From Afipia sp. GAS231 (GTDB lineage Bacteria > Pseudomonadota > Alphaproteobacteria > Rhizobiales > Xanthobacteraceae): a stretch of DNA of 64,000 nt. The stretch is from contig NZ_LT629703.1 in the NCBI RefSeq assembly GCF_900103365.1, positions 1,922,001-1,986,000 of the forward strand. Reading direction: 5' to 3'. The notes beneath the pieces are model-generated. The model worked only from the letters and a program-made list of their open reading frames with translations. It did not search any database and had not been told where the DNA came from. Each line of letters begins with the position of its first letter. The first letter of the stretch is position 1. Positions 1-7,715 of this stretch are shown piece after piece. Made by a program: the position numbers and the translations under genes.

Positions 1-373
1 TCTTCATCTGGTCGACGCGGGCCGACACCGGCACGCACTGCGCCGACGAGAAGAAGCCCATCAGCATGTCGACCTTTTCCTGCTCCAGCAGCCGCACCGC
101 CTCGTTGATGGCGATGTCGGGCTTGCTCTGGGCGTCGGCGTAAACGGTCTCGATCTTGTAACCCTCGACGCCGGTCTTGGCGTAGTGGTCGAGCATGATC
201 TTGACGCCGGTATATTGCAGCTCAGAGCCGCCGCCGGCGAGCGGGCCGGTGAGGTCGAAGATGACGCCGATCTTGAGCTTCTTTTCCTGAGCCTCGGCGG
301 AAACCGCCATCCCCAGCACCGCGACAGCGGCCGACACCCCAACAAGCAGGCGTGCGAAATTGCGCACCGGCAT
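1..373 (-). CDS. ABC transporter substrate-binding protein, LivK-type, C-terminally truncated by window edge
   Basis: The first 124 codons of a periplasmic binding protein of the branched-chain amino acid (HAAT, LivK/LivJ) type; the rest lies beyond base 1. Residues 1-29 form a signal peptide (MPVRNFARLLVG, hydrophobic core, cleavage probably after VSAEAQ). The mature protein starts KLKIGVIFDLTGPLAGGG, the characteristic first strand and ligand-contacting loop of this family. The start at 373 is preceded by an AGGAGG-like sequence (CCAGGGAGGATTTC). No permease or ATPase of the same system is visible, so substrate is unknown; members of this family in rhizobia bind amino acids, amides or aromatic acids. 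Confidence 0.9.
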   Translation of the reverse strand, partial: MPVRNFARLLVGVSAAVAVLGMAVSAEAQEKKLKIGVIFDLTGPLAGGGSELQYTGVKIMLDHYAKTGVEGYKIETVYADAQSKPDIAINEAVRLLEQEKVDMLMGFFSSAQCVPVSARVDQMK

Positions 374-512
374 GAAATCCTCCCTGGACGATTGTGCACT
401 GCGTCTTTTTTGTTTTAGCAGCGCCCATCACATTGATAGCGCGGACCGATGTCAAGCGCATTGCAGCGCCACAACGACGCGAGGCAACCCACACGGCGCG
501 TGCACCTGCACG
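374..512. other. Short intergenic region
   Basis: 139 bases between the binding-protein start and the NUDIX stop. It must hold the promoter of the minus-strand binding-protein gene. No repeat, RNA gene or conserved ORF is apparent. Confidence 0.5.
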
Positions 513-1220
513 TCAGGGTTGGGTTGACAGCTGGGCTTCGATAAACGCGGCCACGAAATCCGGCATTGCGGAAGTGAGATCGGCGGTGCCGCGCACCAGA
601 TGAATATCCGACAATTCCGGTGATCGCTGTAGAGCGAGATTGCCCACAATGCGGGCACGCAACCCTTCGCCCGGCATGTCGACGCGCAGGACCTTGATCA
701 TCGCTACCGCTGGTCCGGTGAAGACGCAGTGCCAATGGGCTTCGTCCTGGTAATCGGCCGGCGCCAGACCGGTCTCCTCTTCCAATTCGCGCGCGACGCT
801 GCCCGATATATCGACCGCGCCATCCCTGACGTCGTCGAGATCGGGCGTGCCCGAGGCAAAATAGATCCGCCCGGCATTGGCGGTGTGCTGGCCCATTTCG
901 CCGAGCACGAACGCGCCGTCGCTAGAGAGCAGCGCGCCCATGCCAAAGCCATTGAACACGCCTTTGTCGGGAAAGCCCCAGTCGCGCCACGCCAGGAAAC
1001 TGGCGAAATCGGTTTCGAAATAGCTGGCGCTGAGCCGTTCGCCCGCAAATACCGGATTGCGTCCGAGCAGGACGCGACCGTTCCACAGCGCAGGATTTTC
1101 GTGCACTTGACGCGCAAAGTGCGCGTCGATTTCCGCGCGGCACTCCCGCGCGAACGGCCATGGCCAGTTTTCGACCGGCAGGTCGAGCGCGGTGACGCGA
1201 TGAATAACCAACCTACTCAT
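513..1220 (-). CDS. NUDIX hydrolase-like protein
   Basis: A 235-residue cytoplasmic protein. The core of the NUDIX box is clear at about residues 144-152 (RELEEETGL, matching REUXEEXGU), the helix that binds the divalent metal for cleavage of nucleoside-diphosphate-linked substrates. The glycine and glutamate normally found 14 and 8 residues before the Arg are not in their usual places, so the N-terminal half of the motif is degenerate. A GTG nine bases upstream (1229) is an alternative start; ATG at 1220 has GGTGA at suitable spacing. It stands alone between two binding-protein genes on the same strand, so substrate cannot be inferred. Confidence 0.75.
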   Translation of the reverse strand: MSRLVIHRVTALDLPVENWPWPFARECRAEIDAHFARQVHENPALWNGRVLLGRNPVFAGERLSASYFETDFASFLAWRDWGFPDKGVFNGFGMGALLSSDGAFVLGEMGQHTANAGRIYFASGTPDLDDVRDGAVDISGSVARELEEETGLAPADYQDEAHWHCVFTGPAVAMIKVLRVDMPGEGLRARIVGNLALQRSPELSDIHLVRGTADLTSAMPDFVAAFIEAQLSTQP

Positions 1221-1266
1221 GCCATTCACCGCGTCATTTCAATTTCACTTGCGCATCACTCGAAAA

Positions 1267-2295
1267 TCACTTGGCGTTCATGCCCGTGGTCTTCTTGACC
1301 TGATCGACGAACTTGTTGGTCCAGGTCTTGGTGACGTCGATATTGGCCTTGGCGACTTCAGGCGACCCCTCGCTGAACACCGCGAGCACCGCGTCGGCGC
1401 CCTTGGGATCCATCTTGCCGGTCTCCGAATACATCGGGATCGTGTTCTTCAGCGCGGCGAGATAGAGCTCCTTGTTCTTGCCGACGATCTCTTCCGGCAT
1501 TTTCGCCATGATCTCTTCCGGCGAATGCGAATGAATCCAGCTCAGCGTGTTGACGATGGCCGTGGTCAGGGCCTGCACGTCCTTTTCGTGCGAGCCGATC
1601 CAGGCCGCCGTCGAGTACAGCGCGCCGCCCGGATATTCGCCGCCGAACAATGCCAGCGTATCCTTCTGCGTGCGGGTATCGGCGAGAATCGTGAGGTCCT
1701 TGTGACTGCCCTGCAGCACCGTGACCGACGGGTCGAGCATCACGGCGGCATCGATCTGGCCCTGCTCCATCGCCGCCACCGCGGTGGCGCCAAGACCGAC
1801 ACCGATGACCGCGGCGCTGGTCGGGTCGAGGCCGTTTTTCTTCAGCAGGAATTTCAGGAAGAAATCAGTCGAGGAGCCCGGCGCGCTGACGCCGACCTTC
1901 TTGCCGGCGAGATCCTTGATCGATTTGATCTCGGCGTTGTGCGAGGGCGACACCACCAGCACCAGCCCGGGATAGCGGTCATAGACCACGAAGGACACCA
2001 GTTCCTGCTTCTTGGCGGCCAGGTTGACGCAATGGTCGAAATAGCCGGAAACCACGTCGGCGCTGCCGCCGAGCACGGCCTTCAGCGCGTCCGAACCGCC
2101 CTTGAGGTCGACCAGTTCGACGTTGAGGCCGGCCTTGTCGAATTCGCCGAGCTGCTTGGCCAGCACTGTCGGCAGATAGCACAAGCAGGCGCCGCCCCCG
2201 ACCGCGACCGTGATCTTGGTTTGCGCTGCGGCAAAACCCGACGTCAACGCCAGCGCCAATAGAGTCCCGGCCAGCCGGCCAAACAGTTTCTTCAT
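1267..2295 (-). CDS. NMT1/SsuA-type ABC transporter substrate-binding protein
   Basis: A 342-residue periplasmic protein of the nitrate/sulfonate/taurine/pyrimidine-precursor family. A signal peptide covers about residues 1-25 (MKKLFGRLAGTLLALALTSG, then AAAQ). The mature part has the NMT1-type start TKITVAVGGGACLCYLPTV and the hinge segment AGKKVGVSAPGSSTDFFLKF near the middle. Start 2295 was chosen because it follows GGAGGAAACC; the ATG that overlaps this ribosome binding site would remove it. The matching permease (4579-5373) and ATPase (5996-6808) lie upstream on the same strand but are separated by a cupin (opposite strand), an MFS and a PEBP gene. Substrate unknown; sulfonates, nitrate and pyrimidine precursors are the family options. 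Confidence 0.88.
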   Translation of the reverse strand: MKKLFGRLAGTLLALALTSGFAAAQTKITVAVGGGACLCYLPTVLAKQLGEFDKAGLNVELVDLKGGSDALKAVLGGSADVVSGYFDHCVNLAAKKQELVSFVVYDRYPGLVLVVSPSHNAEIKSIKDLAGKKVGVSAPGSSTDFFLKFLLKKNGLDPTSAAVIGVGLGATAVAAMEQGQIDAAVMLDPSVTVLQGSHKDLTILADTRTQKDTLALFGGEYPGGALYSTAAWIGSHEKDVQALTTAIVNTLSWIHSHSPEEIMAKMPEEIVGKNKELYLAALKNTIPMYSETGKMDPKGADAVLAVFSEGSPEVAKANIDVTKTWTNKFVDQVKKTTGMNAK

Positions 2296-2525
2296 GGTTT
2301 CCTCCATTCGGTTGCCGGCAACATAGTGCAGCGCACCTACCTTGAGAAGGCGACTTTGGTGCCAAGCAGGTCGCCAAAAACGCCCTGCGGTGCCATGTCC
2401 GCCGCGCTTTATTCCACCGTATCGGCACAATCTTTTCAGCGGAACGGAGGCCGCGATCCGCTGGTCAACATTGCAATCGCGAACTAGCATCCGCCTCACA
2501 AAAAACGCTCCAGGGAGAACTACCC

Positions 2526-2975
2526 ATGAATCGCATCGCCATCTCGTTGTCGATCGCTGCCGCCTTTGCCGCCGGCTGCGGCGTTACGCATCTGTTGCGC
2601 CCGGCTTACGCCGCCGACGTCATCTCGGCGCAGATCATCCATACCGGCGAACTGGAAGGCGACGCGATCTCGCCCGCCAACGCCGGCGGCATGCGCAACA
2701 AGACCTTCGTCTCGGTGGACGGCGCCACCATCTCGATCCAGGACGGCAGCCCGCCCAAGCACCTGCATGCCGACGCCAACGAGATTCAGTACATCCTCGA
2801 AGGCAAGGGCACGATCTGGCTCGGCGACAAGGAAGTGGCGGTCAAGCCGGGCGATCTCGTCATCATCCCGAAGGGCACGCCGCATGGCGGCACCAAGCCC
2901 GATGGCCGCACCATCAAGGCGATCGCGATCAAGACGCCGCCGCAGAAGCCTGACGACACCAAGCTGCTGAACTGA
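2526..2975 (+). CDS. Exported cupin-domain protein
   Basis: A 149-residue single-domain cupin with an N-terminal signal sequence (MNRIAISLSIAAAFAAGCG, then a possible cleavage at AYA-AD near residue 30). The two cupin motifs are visible: PPKHLHADANEIQYILEGKG (metal-binding His-X-His and Glu) around residues 77-96 and GDLVIIPKGTPHGG around residues 112-125. GGAGAACTACCC before the ATG is a good ribosome binding site. It diverges from the NMT1 binding-protein gene. Small exported cupins have varied or unknown roles; no enzymatic function is claimed here. Confidence 0.85.
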   Translation: MNRIAISLSIAAAFAAGCGVTHLLRPAYAADVISAQIIHTGELEGDAISPANAGGMRNKTFVSVDGATISIQDGSPPKHLHADANEIQYILEGKGTIWLGDKEVAVKPGDLVIIPKGTPHGGTKPDGRTIKAIAIKTPPQKPDDTKLLN

Positions 2976-2990
2976 CGGCGGCAATTCCAC

Positions 2991-3169
2991 CGTCATTGCG
3001 AGCCAACGGGTCGCGCGGATGCGCGCCCGATGACAGGCTCCGCGACGCAATCCATCTCTCCGTGCAACGAAGAATGGATTGCTTCCGCCTTCGCTCGTTG
3101 AGCTACGGCGGACAAGTCGTTGCGGCGCTCCCTTGCACAAACGCTTCGCGTTTGTTGCAGGCAATGACG
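2991..3169. repeat. REP-like palindromic element, family A (mosaic copy)
   Basis: Begins CGTCATTGCGAGC and ends GCAATGACG, its reverse complement in outline, with internal GCAATCCAT and ATGGATTGC segments facing each other. The same modules recur at 9283-9403 and 12399-12480. This copy carries an extra internal inverted pair, ACAAACGCTTCG/CGTTTGT. It lies between two convergent genes. Confidence 0.8.
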
Positions 3170-3173
3170 ACGG

Positions 3174-4493
3174 CTACCCCCGCCCCCCGACTGGCAACCC
3201 GCGCTGAACCACGATCACTGCCGCGATCACCTCGAGCGCGATGCAGAGCGCAAGCGCCGTGTCGTAATCGCCGCTCCAGCCTCGCACGAGCCCGACCAGC
3301 ACCGGCCCCAGCGCGCCAATGGTTCCGCTGACCGCGTTCGACAACCCCATGACGACGACAAAGCTCGCGGCGCTGAATTCGCGATGCATGATGAGCGGCG
3401 GCAAGGTGATGAGATTTCCGACCGAAAAACCGAACACCCCGCAGGCAGCCAGTACGACCGGAACCGCATCGGACTGCATGATGGTCAGAAGCGCCGCGGC
3501 CTGACTGACAATCGACACAGCGGCGACGCGCCGCGGATCGAAGCGGTCGACCACCATGCCGAGACCGATGCGGCCGGCGATCGCCATGAACGTCATGACC
3601 GACACCGCAAAGCCCGCATTGACGCGGCCGATCTTCGGCTCGAGCAAGGCGATCTGATGCACGATGAAACCAATTTGGGCCACCAGAGCCAGCGCAAACG
3701 GGATCGAGATGGTCCAGAACGCCGCGCGGCGCACGAGCATCGCGCGTGAAATATCGCTCGCAGCGGAAGGCGTTTCGGCCTGCGGCGGATCATCGATCCG
3801 CGCGGCGGCATGGCCTTCGGCTGACGGCGGGCCGATCCAGGCGATGGTGACGGGCACGAGAACGGCAAGCATGATCGCGGTCCCGGCGAGCATCGCAGTC
3901 GTAAAGCCGAAGCGCTCGACAAGATATACCAGCGAAGGCGTCACGACGATTCCGCTGCAACTGGCGCCGGTAAACGCAAGGCTGATGGCGAGACCGCGGC
4001 GGCGGACGAACCAAAGGCTCACGATGGTCGCGCTCACGATCGTCCCCATCCCGATCCATCCGAGCGACATCAGGGCGAACGCGACGTAGAGCTGCCATGG
4101 CGCGGTCGCGAAGGCGAGCAACACCATCGACGCAGCAAGCGCCGCCAGTCCGAGCAAAACGAGCCGCCTCGGACCCAGCCGGGCCACGAGTTCGCTGGTA
4201 AAGGTCGCAAAAATGTTGGCAAGCAGCAGCGACAGCGTGCTCGCACCCGAAATAAGCGCGGCCGGCCAGCCGTTGAGGCGCTGAAGCTCGGCGAGATAGA
4301 TGCCATGACCGTAAAGCGCAAAGCCAAACAGAAACAGCGCCATCAGGAAACAGCTGAAGACAACGCGCCAGCCGGCATAGCGAAGCGACGCCTCGTCAGA
4401 CGGGACTGTCCGCTGTGCAGGGATCATCGGATTTCGGGCCGGTGCGCTGGGATCGAAGCCGCCGGTGGTGCGGCCCGATCGATCATGCGCCAT
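3174..4493 (-). CDS. MFS transporter (monocarboxylate-porter-like)
   Basis: A 439-residue inner-membrane protein with about 12 hydrophobic segments. The first helix begins GWRVVFSCFLMALFLFGFAL and the loop after helix 2-3 has ELVARLGPRRLVLLG, the MFS motif A region. A shorter start at 4427 (MIPAQRTVPSDEAS) removes 22 residues of hydrophilic N-terminus; neither start has a convincing ribosome binding site. It lies between the permease and binding-protein genes of the NMT1-type ABC system on the same strand. Substrate unknown; organic anions are typical for similar sequences. It may have been inserted into an older transporter operon. Confidence 0.85.
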   Translation of the reverse strand: MAHDRSGRTTGGFDPSAPARNPMIPAQRTVPSDEASLRYAGWRVVFSCFLMALFLFGFALYGHGIYLAELQRLNGWPAALISGASTLSLLLANIFATFTSELVARLGPRRLVLLGLAALAASMVLLAFATAPWQLYVAFALMSLGWIGMGTIVSATIVSLWFVRRRGLAISLAFTGASCSGIVVTPSLVYLVERFGFTTAMLAGTAIMLAVLVPVTIAWIGPPSAEGHAAARIDDPPQAETPSAASDISRAMLVRRAAFWTISIPFALALVAQIGFIVHQIALLEPKIGRVNAGFAVSVMTFMAIAGRIGLGMVVDRFDPRRVAAVSIVSQAAALLTIMQSDAVPVVLAACGVFGFSVGNLITLPPLIMHREFSAASFVVVMGLSNAVSGTIGALGPVLVGLVRGWSGDYDTALALCIALEVIAAVIVVQRGLPVGGRG

Positions 4494-4578
4494 TGGCTAG
4501 CACGAGGCGAATAACGATTAAGCGGGAGATTGTAACAAAGCCATATTGTAACAAAACGATGGCGTCCGACGGCGCAGC

Positions 4579-5373
4579 TCAATCGCGCCCACCCGCACCC
4601 GTCGGCCGCCAGACCAGCAGCCGACGCTCCACCATCGTCACACCCACATCGATCAAAATGACGAAGGCGGACAGCACGAACATGCCGGCGAACACGGCGG
4701 CCACGTCGAACACGCCTTCGGCCTGCTGGATGAGGTAGCCGAGCCCTGCCGCCGATCCCAGATATTCGCCGACCACGGCGCCAACCACGGCAAAGCCGAC
4801 CGAGGTGTGCAGCGAGGAAAACATCCACGACAACGCCGACGGCCAGTAGACATGCCGCGTCAACTGCCGCTCGTTCATGCCGAGCATGCGGCCGTTGTCG
4901 AGCACGGTGTTGGAGACTTCCTTGACGCCCTGATAGACGTTGAAGAACACGATGAAGAATACCAGCGTGACGCCGAGCGCCACCTTGGACCAGATGCCGA
5001 GCCCCAGCCACAGCGTGAAGATCGGCGCCAGCACCACGCGCGGCAGTGCGTTAAACATCTTCACATAGGGATCGAACACCGCGGCGACACGCGGCTGCCG
5101 CGCAAACCAGAACCCGACCAGGACGCCGCCCAGCGAGCCGATCACGAACGCCAGGGTCGATTCCCACAGCGTAATGACCAGGTGCTTCCAGATCGTGCCG
5201 GTCGCGAACCAATGGACGATCTGGCTAAAGACGTCGACCGGATTGGAGAAGAAAAACGGCGGCAAAATCATGCGGCCTAACACCGGCACGGTGGCGAAGA
5301 ACTGCCACAGCCCCAGGGCGACGACGGCGACCAGCAATTGCAATGAGAGGAGCCTGATCCTCGACACGCTCAA
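4579..5373 (-). CDS. ABC transporter permease, SsuC/TauC-type
   Basis: A 264-residue inner-membrane permease with six predicted helices. The binding-protein-dependent (BPD) signature is seen around residues 170-200: GVKEVSNTVLDNGRMLGMNE, the EAA loop that contacts the ATPase. It belongs with the ATPase at 5996-6808 and the binding protein at 1267-2295, forming a nitrate/sulfonate/taurine-type importer, though a PEBP gene separates it from the ATPase. The start has CAGGAG-like sequence (GAGAGGAGTTTGAGC) ahead of it. Substrate cannot be read from sequence. Confidence 0.9.
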   Translation of the reverse strand: MSVSRIRLLSLQLLVAVVALGLWQFFATVPVLGRMILPPFFFSNPVDVFSQIVHWFATGTIWKHLVITLWESTLAFVIGSLGGVLVGFWFARQPRVAAVFDPYVKMFNALPRVVLAPIFTLWLGLGIWSKVALGVTLVFFIVFFNVYQGVKEVSNTVLDNGRMLGMNERQLTRHVYWPSALSWMFSSLHTSVGFAVVGAVVGEYLGSAAGLGYLIQQAEGVFDVAAVFAGMFVLSAFVILIDVGVTMVERRLLVWRPTGAGGRD

Positions 5374-5400
5374 ACTCCTCTCATCGCGACAACCCGCCCC

Positions 5401-5964
5401 TTACTTCGAGAAGATGCCGATCAGGCCGGTCGCCTGCTTGGCGTGGCCGTCGAGCGCCTTGATCAGTTCCTCGCGCGTCATGCCTTCCTTGAGCGCCGCC
5501 GGCTCCAGGTCGGTCGCGATCAGCGTGAAGGTGTAGTGATGCGGCGGGCCGGCCGGCGTGCAGGGGCCGGAGTAGAACCCGACCTTCTGCGTGCTCAGGC
5601 CGCCGATATACTTGTCGCTGGCCTTGGAGACTTCGCCCTCGGCAAAGCCGGTCACGGAAGCCGGAATGCCATAGGCCACCCAATGGCTGACGCCGCCGGG
5701 CGGACGCCCTTCCGGATCGAACATCAAAAGCGCGTAGCTCTTGGTGCCCTCGGGCGGGTTGGCCCAGTTCAGCGCGGGCGAAATGTTGTCGCCGACGCAA
5801 TTTGGATTGGCCTTGTTATTGCCGGCGTTCTTGACAGCCAGCCGCTCGCCGTCCTTGAAGCTCGGCGAGCTCAGCGTGAACACGCCCTGTGCACTCGCCT
5901 GCTGCGCGCCGCAGAAGGCTGCCAACACCACGGCGGCAGCGAAAATCGAACCACGTCCCAACAT
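5401..5964 (-). CDS. YbhB/YbcL-family PEBP (Raf kinase inhibitor-like) protein
   Basis: A 187-residue phosphatidylethanolamine-binding-protein-like protein with a signal peptide of about 25 residues ending SAQG. Ligand-pocket signatures are present: NISPALNWANPPEGTKSYAL, DPEGRPPGGVSHWVAYGIP and the downstream GPPHHYTFTLIATD segment. An AGGAGATGTC sequence precedes the start. Bacterial PEBP proteins have no firmly established general function. Its position between the ATPase and permease genes of an ABC importer, with 31 and 27 base gaps, implies co-transcription; a role linked to the transported compound is only a guess. Confidence 0.88.
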   Translation of the reverse strand: MLGRGSIFAAAVVLAAFCGAQQASAQGVFTLSSPSFKDGERLAVKNAGNNKANPNCVGDNISPALNWANPPEGTKSYALLMFDPEGRPPGGVSHWVAYGIPASVTGFAEGEVSKASDKYIGGLSTQKVGFYSGPCTPAGPPHHYTFTLIATDLEPAALKEGMTREELIKALDGHAKQATGLIGIFSK

Positions 5965-5995
5965 GACATCTCCTGCTTGTTTGTTTTTAGCGCAA

Positions 5996-6808
5996 TCACC
6001 CGACGGCCGATTGCGCGTAGCCCTTCAACACCTCGTCCTTCAAAAGGCTCCATATTTCACGGTGCAGTGAGTGAAATTCCTTTTCCATGCGGATTTCGGA
6101 AATGTCGCGCGGCCGCGGCAGCGACACCCGCCAGTCGCCGATGATGCGCGCACCCGGCCCCGCCGACATGATGACGACACGGTCGGCCAGCGCGATCGCT
6201 TCTTCCAGATCGTGGGTGACGAACAACACGGCCTTGCGGTCGGCGTTCCACAGTTCCAGCAGCAGGTTACCCATGATCTGCCGGGTCTGGGCATCGAGCG
6301 GCCCGAACGGCTCATCCATCAGCAATATCTTGGGATCGCGGATCAGGACCTGGGCGAGGCCGACGCGCTTGCGCTGGCCGCCCGACAGCATGTGCGGATA
6401 GCGGTTGCCGAAAGCACCGAGCCCCACCGACGTCAGCCAGCCCTGTGCACGCTGCAGCGCCTGCTCGCGCGGCGCGCCAGCGACTTCAAGCCCGATGGCG
6501 ACATTGTCGATCGCGGTCTTCCAGGGGAACAGCGCGTCGGCCTGAAACAGATAGCCGGCATCCCGGTTCAGGCCGTTCAGCGGCTGGTCGAAGATTTTCA
6601 CCGAACCCGCCGCCGGCTTCAGCAGCCCGGCCGCGACGTTGAGCAGCGTCGATTTCCCGCAGCCGGTGGGGCCGACGATGGCGACGAACTCGCCATGGGC
6701 TACCGAAAGATTGGCCTGTTCCACGGCGGTGTAGACCCGGTCTCCGGCCAGCCGGAATGCCACCGTCGCGTCGTCAAGCGCGATTGCCGTTGGCTGTGCC
6801 GTATCCAC
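5996..6808 (-). CDS. ABC transporter ATP-binding protein, SsuB/TauB-type
   Basis: A 270-residue ATPase. Walker A GPTGCGKST is near residue 46, the signature LSGGQRKRVGLAQ near 143, Walker B ILLMDEPFGPLDAQ directly after it, and the switch His in VTHDLEEAIALADR. The start is GTG at 6808, supported by GGGGAG seven bases upstream. It is the first gene of the minus-strand transporter group (ATPase, PEBP, permease, MFS, then binding protein), and energises the permease at 4579-5373. Confidence 0.92.
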   Translation of the reverse strand: MDTAQPTAIALDDATVAFRLAGDRVYTAVEQANLSVAHGEFVAIVGPTGCGKSTLLNVAAGLLKPAAGSVKIFDQPLNGLNRDAGYLFQADALFPWKTAIDNVAIGLEVAGAPREQALQRAQGWLTSVGLGAFGNRYPHMLSGGQRKRVGLAQVLIRDPKILLMDEPFGPLDAQTRQIMGNLLLELWNADRKAVLFVTHDLEEAIALADRVVIMSAGPGARIIGDWRVSLPRPRDISEIRMEKEFHSLHREIWSLLKDEVLKGYAQSAVG

Positions 6809-6888
6809 CCTGTTCTCCCCGTTTGGACAGATGCCTTAGCGGTTCACAAGGATAAGTTCAACGCGGCGTCATGACGTGGTAGTTGGTC

Positions 6889-6917
6889 CTTACCCTCCCC
6901 CTCCAGGGAAGGGTAAG
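6889..6917. repeat. Short inverted repeat upstream of the osmoprotectant-type ATPase
   Basis: Arms CTTACCCT (6889-6896) and AGGGTAAG (6910-6917) around a C/T- and G-rich loop. It sits 12 bases before the start codon at 6930 and so would be in the 5' leader. It resembles the ACCCTCCCC type of intergenic palindrome common in Bradyrhizobium rather than a dedicated riboswitch. Confidence 0.5.
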
Positions 6918-6929
6918 AGTAGAGATCGA

Positions 6930-7715
6930 ATGCCGCCGCCCCTGATCTCCTACAAGGATGTCGCGAAGACCTTCGACGGCGGCCGCGTGGCCGCCGTTGA
7001 CGGCGTCTCGCTTGACGTCGCCGAGGGTGAGTTTCTGGCCATCGTCGGCGGCTCGGGCTCGGGAAAGACCACGCTGCTGCGGCTGGCGAACCGGCTGATC
7101 GAAGCCGACCGCGGGACCATCACGGTCGAGGGCGAAGATATCGGCAGCGTCGACCCGATCGGGCTGCGGCGGCGGATCGGCTATGTCTTTCAAAGCGGCG
7201 GACTGTTTCCGCATATCAGCGTCGCCGGCAATATCGGCATCACGCCGAAGCTCCTGGGCACGCCGGCCGACGAAATCGCCGCCCGGGTCGACGAACTGCT
7301 CGATCTGGTGCGGCTCGACCGCGCGCCATATCGCGACCGGCTGCCGCATGAACTCTCCGGCGGCCAGCGCCAGCGCGTCGGCGTGGCGCGGGCGCTCGCC
7401 GCCAGGCCGCGTATCGTACTGATGGACGAGCCGTTCGGCGCGCTCGATCCCCTTACCCGCGATGCGCTCGGCGACGACTATCGCGCGCTGCACCGCAAAC
7501 TCGGCCTGACCACCGTCATGATCACCCACGACATGACCGAAGCCATATTGCTGGCCGACCGCGTCGCGGTCATGCGCGGGGGACGCCTGCTAGCAGAGGG
7601 CACGCCGGCTGAACTTTCCAACAGCGGCGACGCCTATGTCGGCGAACTCCTGCGCACGCCGCGGCGGCAGGCCGAGCGGCTGGGCGCCTTGCTGCCGCGG
7701 GATGGCGCGGCATGA
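6930..7715 (+). CDS. ABC transporter ATP-binding protein, OpuCA/ProV-like
   Basis: A 261-residue ATPase of the glycine betaine/choline/proline (OpuA/OpuC) group. Walker A is GGSGSGKTT at about residue 37, the signature LSGGQRQRVGVAR at about 140 and Walker B IVLMDEPFGALDP follows. The C-terminal CBS domains of OpuCA are absent, so the protein ends soon after the nucleotide-binding fold. ATG at 6930 is preferred over an in-frame upstream extension. The stop overlaps the next start by four bases (7712-7715), so translation is coupled to the permease-binding-protein fusion downstream. Confidence 0.9.
   Translation: MPPPLISYKDVAKTFDGGRVAAVDGVSLDVAEGEFLAIVGGSGSGKTTLLRLANRLIEADRGTITVEGEDIGSVDPIGLRRRIGYVFQSGGLFPHISVAGNIGITPKLLGTPADEIAARVDELLDLVRLDRAPYRDRLPHELSGGQRQRVGVARALAARPRIVLMDEPFGALDPLTRDALGDDYRALHRKLGLTTVMITHDMTEAILLADRVAVMRGGRLLAEGTPAELSNSGDAYVGELLRTPRRQAERLGALLPRDGAA

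Noticed and set aside
6876-6929. Riboswitch in the leader of the osmoprotectant-type ATPase
   Set aside because: The leader holds only a short palindrome of the repetitive intergenic type and is too short for a known riboswitch.
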